Of a DNA stretch of 11,348 bases, positions 1-5,945 are shown one piece after another. Below the pieces are notes generated by a model. It did no database searches. It was not told the DNA's origin and saw only the letters and a list, made by a program, of their open reading frames with translations. Positions within the stretch are counted from its first letter, which is position 1. Each line of letters starts with the position of its first letter. The translations under genes and the position numbers were made by a program. Origin of the DNA: an uncultured Selenomonas sp. (lineage in GTDB: Bacteria > Bacillota > Negativicutes > Selenomonadales > Selenomonadaceae); contig CALGGN010000117.1 in NCBI GenBank assembly GCA_937915915.1, forward strand, positions 1 to 11,348. Direction: 5' to 3'.

Positions 1-129
1 GCCATGAAACTGCCCAAAAATGAAAAAGTGGTGCTGCTGATGGATCTGGGATATGCTGCCGAGGGGACTCGCCCCACGCCGACGCATGAAAAGACAAAGC
101 CCATCGAGGAACTGGTTTCCTATCGTTGA
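1..129 (+). CDS. Nitroreductase-family protein, C-terminal end only
   Basis: The first frame is open from the left edge to a TGA at 127-129 and encodes the last 42 residues of a protein that begins outside the window. The tail reads LPKNEKVVLLMDLGYAAEG, then a Pro-rich stretch, then KPIEELVSYR. This matches the usual C-terminus of FMN-dependent nitroreductase-family proteins, where the 'P-E-N-E-x-V' turn is followed by a hydrophobic 'LGYPAE' strand and a closing 'KPLxExV' segment. Such enzymes reduce nitro-aromatic, quinone or flavin substrates with NAD(P)H; which applies here cannot be told from the tail. The assignment rests on recognising this tail, since the FMN-binding region is not present. 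The gene points the same way as trpF but is separated from it by 143 non-coding bases with a strong hairpin. Confidence 0.7.
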   Translation, partial: AMKLPKNEKVVLLMDLGYAAEGTRPTPTHEKTKPIEELVSYR

Positions 130-199
130 TTTCCGAAATCGGAAGGCGTTGTCGAAACGAAGCAGGGTAGCGGACCATCAGCAAGGGAAAGACGGCATG

Positions 200-255
200 G
201 AATACCATTTCGCCCCTGCGGGAGTTTTCCTGCGGGCGGAATGGTTTTCATTTTG
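200..255 (+). terminator. Strong hairpin upstream of trpF (terminator or leader structure)
   Basis: The gap between the nitroreductase stop and trpF holds a long hairpin. Bases 204-215 pair with 234-245, and 218-223 pair with 228-233 across a GTTT loop, with two unpaired bases (216-217). A few more pairs (200-202 with 247-249) extend the base. A T-rich run, broken by CA, follows up to 254. It most simply ends the nitroreductase transcript. Because it stops only about 18 bases before the trpF start, it could instead be an attenuator or a translation-blocking structure. The rest of the gap (130-199) shows only a small TTCCG/CGGAA stem at 131-144 and no clear promoter. Confidence 0.55.
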
Positions 256-272
256 ATGGGAGGGATATCGCC

Positions 273-890
273 ATGAAGGTCAAGATTTGTGGGATCCGTA
301 CGCTGGAAGCCGCGAAGGCAGCGGAAGCGGGGGGAGCGGATTTCATCGGATTCATTTTTTTCTCCGGAAGTTCTCGCTATATCGAGCCGGAGCAGGCGGG
401 AAAAATCGCGGGAGAGATCACGGGACCAAAGAAAGTGGGCGTTTTCGTGGATGAGGATCCCGCGCAGGTCAATGAGATTGCAAGGCTGGTGGGATTGGAC
501 TATGTGCAGCTGCACGGACATGAGGATATTTCCTATGCGGCTGCGATGGAACGGCCCATCATCAAGGCATGGCGCTTCGGGGACGGATTCTCGACGGAGC
601 TGGCAAATGCCTATCCCTCGGAGATCGTGCTGCTGGACAGCTTTGCCAAGGGGCAGATGGGCGGCACGGGGCAGACCTTCGCATGGCGGGAGGCTGCCGA
701 TGAGGCAGGGCAGGTCATGAAGCCGCTTTTGATTGCGGGAGGCATTTCCATCCGCAATGTGAGAGAAGCGGAAGAGATTTTCCGCCCCTTCGGCGTGGAT
801 GTCTCAGGGAGCCTTGAGGAGGACGGGCAAAAGTCACCGAAGCGGATCGAGGAATTTTTGTGTTATGTGAAGAACCTGTTTAGGATCTAA
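273..890 (+). CDS. trpF: Phosphoribosylanthranilate isomerase
   Basis: This 205-residue protein is a complete TrpF, the (beta/alpha)8-barrel enzyme that turns N-(5-phosphoribosyl)anthranilate into 1-(2-carboxyphenylamino)-1-deoxyribulose-5-phosphate in tryptophan synthesis, in the cytoplasm. Visible marks are KICGIRT at residues 4-10 with the catalytic base Cys6, the QLHG strand at 79-82, LLDS at 120-123 with the catalytic acid Asp122, GGTGQTF at 130-136, and the phosphate-binding LIAGGI and GVDVSG near 153-179. Length is normal for a stand-alone TrpF. The ATG at 273 follows GGGAGGGA at 257-264. One small oddity is DVSGSLE where most relatives have DVSSGVE, a swap beside the phosphate site. 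The gene precedes trpC, the reverse of the usual trpC-trpF order, and no other trp gene is in view. Confidence 0.95.
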   Translation: MKVKICGIRTLEAAKAAEAGGADFIGFIFFSGSSRYIEPEQAGKIAGEITGPKKVGVFVDEDPAQVNEIARLVGLDYVQLHGHEDISYAAAMERPIIKAWRFGDGFSTELANAYPSEIVLLDSFAKGQMGGTGQTFAWREAADEAGQVMKPLLIAGGISIRNVREAEEIFRPFGVDVSGSLEEDGQKSPKRIEEFLCYVKNLFRI

Positions 891-1040
891 GCGTCAGTGC
901 CAATGCCGAGGAATTTTTTCGTCTGACAAGGAAGATAAAACGCCGTCGTAGCGACGCGAAGCTAGTCCTTTAGGGCAGAGCTACGTCAAGTTTTATCTGA
1001 CACAGACAGGCGGAAAAAGACCCGGCAGTGGTGCTGGGGC
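891..1040. repeat. Large imperfect palindrome filling the trpF-trpC gap
   Basis: The 150 bases directly after the trpF stop fold back on themselves. The best stems are AGATAAAAC (933-941) with GTTTTATCT (990-998), CGTAGC (947-952) with GCTACG (980-985), and TTTTTC (915-920) with GAAAAA (1013-1018). The outer ends also pair in part (GC..CAG..CCA.TGCC, near 891-907, against 1024-1040), and the tip is around CCTTTAGG at 967-974. No T-tract follows, so it is not a standard intrinsic terminator. Its shape suggests a dispersed intergenic repeat of MITE or REP type, or a structured RNA element. It codes for no convincing protein. Confidence 0.7.
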
Positions 1041-1076
1041 GTGATACTAACAGGTTCTAAACACGGAGGGATTGTG

Positions 1077-1865
1077 ATGCGGGATATACTGGCGGAAATC
1101 GTAGGGAAGAAAAAGGAGATCGTGGCGGAGGCGAAGCGGAGGCTTCCCCTGCATGAAGTCAGGCAGCGTCTGGAGTATGGGCATTTTCACATGGCGCGCC
1201 GCTTTGGCGGGGAAGACTGGAGCCTGATCGCGGAGTGCAAGCTGCAGTCGCCGGCAAAGGGCCGGCTCTGCCAGACACACTCGGTGACGGAGCTTGCGCA
1301 GATCTATGAGAAGAATGGCGCGAGCATGCTCTCCGTGCATACCGATCCGCATTTTCTCGGCTCCAACGAGGATTTTGCAAAAGTCCGCGGTTTGGTAAAA
1401 CTGCCGCTGCTCCGAAAGGATTTCATCATTGATGCATACCAGATCTATGAAGCGCGTATGCTTGGCGCAGATGCGGTGCTGCTGATTGCGCGCATTCTTT
1501 CGCCCGCGCAGCTCAAGGAATTCCTGTATCTGGCATGGAGCCTCGGCATGGATGCGCTGGTGGAGGTGCACGATGCGGAGGACATGGAAGCAGCGCTTGC
1601 GACCCCCGCAGAATTCATCGGCATCAATAACCGCAATCTCAAGACCTTTCAGACCTCCATCGAGCAGACGTTGGAGCTTTTGCCGCTGGCGGATCCACAG
1701 CGCACGCTCATCAGCGAGAGCGGCGTGTTCACCGCGGAGGATGCCAGGCGCCTGCAGGATGCGGGCTGCGACGGGATCCTCGTGGGCGAGGGCTTGGTGC
1801 GCGCAGCAGATATCGCGGCACAGACCCGTGCACTGTCACACTCCCAAGGGATTTGCGAAGATTGA
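1077..1865 (+). CDS. trpC: Indole-3-glycerol-phosphate synthase
   Basis: The 262-residue product is TrpC, which closes the indole ring of 1-(2-carboxyphenylamino)-1-deoxyribulose-5-phosphate to give indole-3-glycerol phosphate, the step after TrpF. Visible motifs are IAECKLQSPAKG at 51-62 with Glu53 and Lys55, LLRKDFIID at 111-119 with the catalytic Lys114, LVEVHD at 161-166 with Glu163, IGINNRNLKTF at 181-191, ISESGV at 212-217, and DGILVGEGLV at 232-241 for phosphate binding. The set of catalytic residues is complete. I chose ATG 1077 because CGGAGGG at 1064-1070 lies six bases before it. A GTG at 1041 is in frame but has no ribosome binding site and would add 12 residues unlike the family's N-terminus. 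It probably shares a transcript with trpF if RNA polymerase passes the palindrome between them. Confidence 0.95.
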   Translation: MRDILAEIVGKKKEIVAEAKRRLPLHEVRQRLEYGHFHMARRFGGEDWSLIAECKLQSPAKGRLCQTHSVTELAQIYEKNGASMLSVHTDPHFLGSNEDFAKVRGLVKLPLLRKDFIIDAYQIYEARMLGADAVLLIARILSPAQLKEFLYLAWSLGMDALVEVHDAEDMEAALATPAEFIGINNRNLKTFQTSIEQTLELLPLADPQRTLISESGVFTAEDARRLQDAGCDGILVGEGLVRAADIAAQTRALSHSQGICED

Positions 1866-1912
1866 TGTGCAGTCCGCGCCGGACAGACGGGCGGGCAGGT
1901 GCAGAAGAAATC

Positions 1913-1941
1913 TTGACATTGTGGGGATTGGGGCATAGAAT
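1913..1941 (+). promoter_or_regulatory. Sigma-70-type promoter of ilvE
   Basis: TTGACA at 1913-1918 is a perfect -35 box. After a 17-base spacer comes TAGAAT at 1936-1941, one mismatch from TATAAT. Transcription should start near 1948, giving a leader of about 30 bases with AAGGGGA at 1966-1972 before the ATG at 1980. The leader is too short for a T-box or leucine/isoleucine attenuator, so ilvE looks constitutively expressed unless a repressor binds nearby. I see no obvious operator. Confidence 0.8.
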
Positions 1942-1979
1942 AAGGGTTGTTCACTTGATTTTCATAAGGGGATGTAACT

Positions 1980-3050
1980 ATGGCAGACATCAAATTTGAA
2001 AAAGCGGCGGCTTTGAAGGAAAAGCCGGATGTATCGAAGATCGGTTTTGGCACGCATTTTACGGACTATATGTTCGAAATGGATTATAACGAGAAGGATG
2101 GGTGGCACGATGCCCGCATCATTCCTTATCAGGATATTTCGGTCAGCCCCGCGAATACGACGCTGCACTACGGGCAGGCGATTTTTGAGGGCATGAAGGC
2201 CTATCGTCAGGGGAACAAGGCCGTCATCTTCCGCCCCATGGATCATCTGAACCGCTTGAACAATTCGGCGCGTATCCTGGATATCCCGGAAGTGCCGATC
2301 GATGTTGCCCATGAGGGCCTCAAAAAACTCATCTCCATCGAGAAGGCGTGGATCCCGAAGGAGAAGGGGCAGAGCCTTTATATCCGTCCGTTCATCTTTG
2401 CGGACGATCCGTACCTGGGCGTGAGCGTGAGCCAGCGGTACCGGTTCCTCATCATCCTTTCGCCTGTGGCGGCCTATTATGCGCATGGCTTTGCGCCGGT
2501 CAAGATCATGGTGGAGGATACCTATGTGCGCGCAGTGCGCGGCGGCCTTGGCGAGGCAAAGACTCCCGCGAATTATGCGGCAAGCCTTCATGCGGGTCTT
2601 GTGGCGCATCAGAAGGGCTATGACCAGACCCTTTGGCTGGATGGCGTCGAGCGCAAGTATATCGAGGAAGTCGGCTCCATGAATATCCTCTTCAAGATCA
2701 AGGGCGAGGTGGTGACGCCGGAGCTGGACGGCAGCATCCTCAACGGCATCACGCGCCGCACGGTGCTGGCCGTGGCGAAAGATTGGGGCGTGCCCGCCGT
2801 GGAGCGCCGCATTTCGGTGGATGAAGTCATTTCTGCCTATGAGGACGGCACGCTGGAAGAGGTCTTTGGCTCCGGCACGGCGGCGGTCATTTCCCCGGTG
2901 GGCGTATTGGCCTATAAGGGAAAGGAATATGTCATCAATGATGGCAAGGTGGGGCCGTTTGCGCAGAAGATGTATGATTTCATCGAAGGTCTCCATACGG
3001 GCGAGTTCGAGTATACCTTCGGCTTCGTCGAGATTGTGGATGAATTTTGA
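1980..3050 (+). CDS. ilvE: Branched-chain amino acid aminotransferase
   Basis: This 356-residue fold-type IV PLP enzyme exchanges the amino group between glutamate and the 2-oxo acids of leucine, isoleucine and valine. It belongs to the longer BCAT branch (COG0115, eukaryote-like and Gram-positive form). Marks include the N-terminal 'FTDYMFEMDYNEKDGWHDARI' region (28-47), the HYGQAIFEGMKAY segment (63-75), RPFIF at 136-140, the GGLGEAKTPANYAAS stretch (188-202) with the PLP Schiff-base lysine most likely Lys194, EEVGSMN at 229-235, and the GSGTAAVISPVG phosphate-binding loop near 298-309. Length is normal. The ATG has a ribosome binding site eight bases upstream and its own promoter. The L,D-transpeptidase gene follows after 15 bases and is probably co-transcribed. 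Confidence 0.95.
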   Translation: MADIKFEKAAALKEKPDVSKIGFGTHFTDYMFEMDYNEKDGWHDARIIPYQDISVSPANTTLHYGQAIFEGMKAYRQGNKAVIFRPMDHLNRLNNSARILDIPEVPIDVAHEGLKKLISIEKAWIPKEKGQSLYIRPFIFADDPYLGVSVSQRYRFLIILSPVAAYYAHGFAPVKIMVEDTYVRAVRGGLGEAKTPANYAASLHAGLVAHQKGYDQTLWLDGVERKYIEEVGSMNILFKIKGEVVTPELDGSILNGITRRTVLAVAKDWGVPAVERRISVDEVISAYEDGTLEEVFGSGTAAVISPVGVLAYKGKEYVINDGKVGPFAQKMYDFIEGLHTGEFEYTFGFVEIVDEF

Positions 3051-3065
3051 TGAGGAGTCGGTACG

Positions 3066-3761
3066 ATGCAGAAATTTTTCGTCTCCATCGCCCTGAGCCT
3101 GGCGCTTGTGCTGACAGCGTATCTTCCGAGCGTTTTGGCGCGGGAAGCTTCGCCGCAATGGGTGGTGCAGCTTGCCGATGCGCAAAAAGCCAAGCAGTTG
3201 TTCGTGGCAACCGGCGTGGGCAAGACCACCGCGTGGATCTCACTGCATGAAAAGGACTCCGACGGCAAATGGCAGCAGCTCATGACCACGCCGGGCTTTA
3301 TCGGTCGGGAAGGTCTTGGCAAAACGAAGGAGGGCGACGGCAAAACACCCGTGGGCATCTTCCGCTTTGATGCGGCCTTCGGGCTTGCTCCCGATCCCGG
3401 CTGCGCTATCCCTTACACCCAGGCCGACGACAATATCTATTGGTCCGGGGATACCCGCCCGGGCATGATGTACAACCAAATGGTCGATATTCGCCAATAC
3501 CCCGGTCTTGACAAGGAAAACAGCGAGCATATCGCAGACTATACCACACATTATGTCTACTGCCTTAACGTCAGCTACAACGACAAGAATATTCCGGGAA
3601 AAGGTTCGGCTATTTTCGTCCATTGTTTCGCCCCTGCCAAGCCTTATACCGGAGGCTGCATTTCCCTGCCCAAGGACAAGATGCTGTTTTTGATGCAGAC
3701 GGTTCGTCCCGACTGCGTTGTGGTCATTGACAGCCTTGAAAATTTAGGCGGCACATTCTGA
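3066..3761 (+). CDS. Secreted L,D-transpeptidase (YkuD-type) family protein
   Basis: This 231-residue exported protein starts with a classic signal peptide: MQKFF, a hydrophobic core at about 6-24, and a likely cut after SVLA at residue 25. The mature part carries a YkuD-like catalytic domain of the COG3786 type. Seen are the entry motif DGKTPVGIFRF (91-101), GSAIFVHCF (180-188) with the likely catalytic His186, and YTGGCISLP (194-202) with nucleophile Cys198. The usual SHGC core is replaced by TGGC, as in this subfamily. Family members form or edit 3-3 cross-links in peptidoglycan or attach proteins to it, using a Cys acyl-enzyme that beta-lactams other than carbapenems inhibit poorly. There is no LysM or other wall-binding domain, so it should be a soluble periplasmic enzyme. 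The ATG follows GAGGAG at 3052-3057. It lies 15 bases after ilvE and ends before a strong terminator. The exact substrate is not known. Confidence 0.85.
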   Translation: MQKFFVSIALSLALVLTAYLPSVLAREASPQWVVQLADAQKAKQLFVATGVGKTTAWISLHEKDSDGKWQQLMTTPGFIGREGLGKTKEGDGKTPVGIFRFDAAFGLAPDPGCAIPYTQADDNIYWSGDTRPGMMYNQMVDIRQYPGLDKENSEHIADYTTHYVYCLNVSYNDKNIPGKGSAIFVHCFAPAKPYTGGCISLPKDKMLFLMQTVRPDCVVVIDSLENLGGTF

Positions 3762-3780
3762 GAATATATCTATCCTGTCA

Positions 3781-3808
3781 GGCGCATGGTGATTCCATGC
3801 GTCTTTTT
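3781..3808 (+). terminator. Rho-independent terminator of the ilvE-transpeptidase unit
   Basis: GGCGCATGG (3781-3789) pairs with CCATGCGTC (3795-3803) around a five-base loop, with one G-U pair, and five T residues follow directly at 3804-3808. It lies 20 bases after the transpeptidase stop. Together with the promoter at 1913-1941 it defines a two-gene transcript. The last T residues overlap the left edge of the neighbouring palindrome. Confidence 0.85.
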
Positions 3809-3973
3809 AAGGAAACGCTGATTAATTCGCCCGCCCATCTTGACGCGTCTTGCTTGTCCTCCCTGCGTCGACAAATCCTCGACATAGCACCACTATGACT
3901 GCGGTTTGTCTCCTTGGGAGGAACAAGCAATCCACGCCAATCTGGACGACCGCTTTAATCAGTGTTTCCTTAA
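3807..3973. repeat. 167-base inverted-repeat element (MITE-like) between transpeptidase and cdaA
   Basis: The element has 19-base inverted ends, TTAAGGAAACGCTGATTAA at 3807-3825 and its near-perfect complement at 3955-3973 (18 of 19 match). Inside, the arms keep pairing: TTGCTTGT (3850-3857) with ACAAGCAA (3923-3930), CCTCCC (3858-3863) with GGGAGG (3916-3921), GACAAA (3870-3875) with TTTGTC (3905-3910), and CATAG (3883-3887) with CTATG (3893-3897) around a five-base tip. The whole forms one long imperfect hairpin. It encodes no transposase. The look is that of a non-autonomous mobile repeat or dispersed palindromic element. After it, 3974-4052 shows the cdaA ribosome binding site but no convincing promoter pair. 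Confidence 0.8.
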
Positions 3974-4052
3974 TTTTTTTTGAAAGCAACAAGGATTTAC
4001 GGGAGGGAAGGGAGAATAGCTTAGTAAAGAGTGTGTTTGAGGGGTTATGCGT

Positions 4053-4898
4053 ATGGGTATGAGATTTGACAGCTTCTTTCCCATGGAGGTGCATGGGATA
4101 TTGTCAACGGTGGGCCTGCTGGATATTTTGGATATCCTGCTGGTGGCGGCAATATTGTACAAAGTCTATGAAATGCTGCAGGATACGCGTGCGATTGCAC
4201 TGGTCAAGGGATTTCTGGTGCTGATGGCGCTGGCGGTGTTCAGCAACTGGGCGAATCTGCACGTGATTTCATGGCTGCTCCAGAAGACCTTGACGCTGTT
4301 GTTCGTGGCACTGCCCATCGTGTTCCAGCCGGAGCTTCGGCGGGCCTTGGAACGCCTTGGGCAGGGGCGTTTCATCGGGCGTTCTGTGCTGCTGGACGAT
4401 GAGGAGGCGCAGGGCGTCGTGGATGAGCTTGCAAAAGCTGTCAAGAGCCTTGCCGCGACCAAAACAGGGGCGCTGTTGGTCATTGAAAGGGATATGGGAC
4501 TGAACGATATCAGCGACACGGGCGTGCAGATCGATGGCCTCGTCACCGCGGATTTCCTGTTGAATGTGTTCATTCCCAATACGCCGCTGCACGATGGGGC
4601 GGCGGTCATCCGGGGGAAACGGCTCATTGCGGCGGGCTGTCTGCTGCCGCTGACGGAGAACCGCGGGCTTTCGACAGAACTGGGGACGCGGCATCGTGCG
4701 GCCATCGGACTTTCCGAGCAATGCGATGCGCTGGTCGTGGTGGTCAGCGAGGAAACGGGAACGATCTCCGTGGCCGAGGAGGGGCGTATCACGCGGCATC
4801 TGAACATCGATACGCTGAAGGCCCTCCTGCGGCCCGCTTTTGTGCGGCCCAGCGAGAATTTCAAGGATTTTGTGGCGAACTGGAGGAAGAAGAAATGA
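4053..4898 (+). CDS. cdaA: Diadenylate cyclase CdaA (membrane-bound)
   Basis: CdaA condenses two ATP into cyclic di-AMP, the second messenger that controls potassium and osmolyte uptake and envelope stability. The 281-residue product has three membrane segments (about 20-40, 50-66 and 76-92) followed by a DisA_N-type cyclase domain. Both signature motifs are intact: DGA in LHDGAAVI (Asp181 to Ala183) and RHR in GTRHRAAIG (213-215). Length is typical. Three ATG codons (4047, 4053, 4059) are in frame. GAGGGG at 4039-4044 is only two bases before 4047 but eight before 4053, so I favour 4053. The first in-frame start would add two residues. The last bases overlap cdaR as ATGA, which points to translational coupling. 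The cdaA-cdaR-glmM order is conserved in many Firmicutes. Confidence 0.95.
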   Translation: MGMRFDSFFPMEVHGILSTVGLLDILDILLVAAILYKVYEMLQDTRAIALVKGFLVLMALAVFSNWANLHVISWLLQKTLTLLFVALPIVFQPELRRALERLGQGRFIGRSVLLDDEEAQGVVDELAKAVKSLAATKTGALLVIERDMGLNDISDTGVQIDGLVTADFLLNVFIPNTPLHDGAAVIRGKRLIAAGCLLPLTENRGLSTELGTRHRAAIGLSEQCDALVVVVSEETGTISVAEEGRITRHLNIDTLKALLRPAFVRPSENFKDFVANWRKKK

Positions 4899-5863
4899 TT
4901 GCGAAGGTTCGGGACCTTGTGCAGCGCAATCTGCTGGTCAAAGTCATCTCGCTTTTGACGGCAATCGTGCTTTGGCTGGTTGTCATGAACGATCAGAATC
5001 CATCGATTGAAAATAATTATACCATACCGATCATTGTAGAGGATGTGCCGAGCGGATACAAGATTACCTACAGCGATGACCATGTGAGGATCCGGGTGAA
5101 GGGACCGAGATCCAATTTCGTGGACCATGATTCCTCGGACTTCAAAGCAAGGCTGAGCCTCGCGGACTTGAAGGAAGGTTCGCATGATGTGAAAGTGGAG
5201 GTTCTTTGCCCGCAGGGATTCGATCTTTTGGAAGTCACGCCGCCGTCGATAGCGGTTTTCATGGATCCGTTCATGGAGAAGCAGTTCCGTGCGGATTTGA
5301 CGCTCACGGGTTCTCCCGCGAACGGGAAGACCGTGGCGGATATCGAAAAGGACAATGCCATGGTCACCGTAGTGGGACCGAAGTCTGCGGTGGATACCGT
5401 GGAATCTGTGGTTGGCTATATAGGTCTTACGGGCAATGAGGAGGATTTTGACCTCACCGTTCCGCTGAAGGCCTTGGATGAGGACGGAAATGAGGTCGGC
5501 AATATACGCATCCATCCTGCATCAACACAGGTGCATGTCACCTTGGCGAGAGGCCTGTCCAAGAAAATTGTGAAAGTGAATCCTGTTTTGGGGAATGTAG
5601 CGCCCGGATATCAGGTTCGAAAAGTCATCGTCGTGCCAGCTCAAGTGGAAATCGCGGGGGATGAGAAGGTGATCGGCAAATTGGACTCCATCTGGACGGA
5701 GACGATTCCCTTGGAGGGCACGGATGATATCAAGCGCACCGTGCGCCTGCAGGTGCCGGCGGGCGTTACCATCACGAATCCGGAAGTCGTGGTTTCCGTG
5801 GATATCGAGCCTGTCGGCCAAAAAGCGAAGGCGGCCGATCCGGCTGCAAAAGCCGATAAATGA
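4895..5863 (+). CDS. cdaR: CdaA regulatory protein CdaR (YbbR-domain)
   Basis: This 322-residue protein has one N-terminal membrane anchor (about 12-31, rich in Leu, Ile and Val, ending LWLVVMN) and then an extracytoplasmic region of about three YbbR-like repeats (roughly 37-125, 128-215 and 225-305). Typical strands such as VRIRVKGP and VTVVGPKSAVDTVESV are visible. In Firmicutes CdaR binds CdaA through the membrane and modulates its cyclase activity. ATG 4895 overlaps the cdaA stop by four bases and has GGAGG at 4882-4886, so upstream in-frame codons reaching back to 4721 are not used. The tail is a short Ala/Lys-rich stretch (KAKAADPAAKADK), likely disordered. Some relatives carry four YbbR repeats; this one is on the shorter side. 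Confidence 0.92.
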   Translation: MIAKVRDLVQRNLLVKVISLLTAIVLWLVVMNDQNPSIENNYTIPIIVEDVPSGYKITYSDDHVRIRVKGPRSNFVDHDSSDFKARLSLADLKEGSHDVKVEVLCPQGFDLLEVTPPSIAVFMDPFMEKQFRADLTLTGSPANGKTVADIEKDNAMVTVVGPKSAVDTVESVVGYIGLTGNEEDFDLTVPLKALDEDGNEVGNIRIHPASTQVHVTLARGLSKKIVKVNPVLGNVAPGYQVRKVIVVPAQVEIAGDEKVIGKLDSIWTETIPLEGTDDIKRTVRLQVPAGVTITNPEVVVSVDIEPVGQKAKAADPAAKADK

Positions 5864-5905
5864 AGGGAACGGATTCTGCATATACAGCGTCCGGAAATAG
5901 GAGGT

Positions 5906-5945
5906 AATCTTGTTTTGGCAAATTTCTCTGAACACGAGTATAGAT
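5906..5945 (+). repeat. Direct repeat, copy 1 (covers the FAD-gene start)
   Basis: Starting with AATCTTGTTTTGGCAAATTT, this 40-base stretch matches 7588-7627 at about 33 of 40 positions. The short end stem (CTTGT with ACGAG) is kept in both copies despite base changes. It includes the TTG start codon and first ten codons of the oxidoreductase gene. Confidence 0.75.

Noticed and set aside
155..200. AGGGTAGCGGACC before trpF, reminiscent of a T-box antiterminator core
   Set aside because: It departs from the AGGGTGGNACCGCG core, and the gap is too short for a full T-box with specifier stem.
1041..1076. GTG 1041 as the trpC start
   Set aside because: No ribosome binding site lies before it, while ATG 1077 has CGGAGGG at the right distance and gives the normal N-terminus.
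1962..3185. 407-codon minus-strand frame opposite ilvE
   Set aside because: It lies opposite a clear ilvE, with low-complexity His/Arg composition and no recognisable domain.
891..3973. CRISPR array or tRNA-like structures in the repeat regions
   Set aside because: The repeats are single palindromes with no regular spacers, and no cloverleaf with CCA-type ends or anticodon arm could be drawn.
3974..4046. Promoter for cdaA from TTGAAA at 3980
   Set aside because: No acceptable -10 box occurs at 16-18 bases; the nearest candidate, GAGAAT at 4012, is about 26 bases away.
3850..4062. 70-codon frame through the second palindrome
   Set aside because: It runs through inverted-repeat DNA and into the cdaA start, and has no ribosome binding site or family resemblance.
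4166..5515. 449-codon minus-strand frame opposite cdaA and cdaR
   Set aside because: Both plus-strand genes have intact motifs and coupling; the antisense product looks like shadow sequence.
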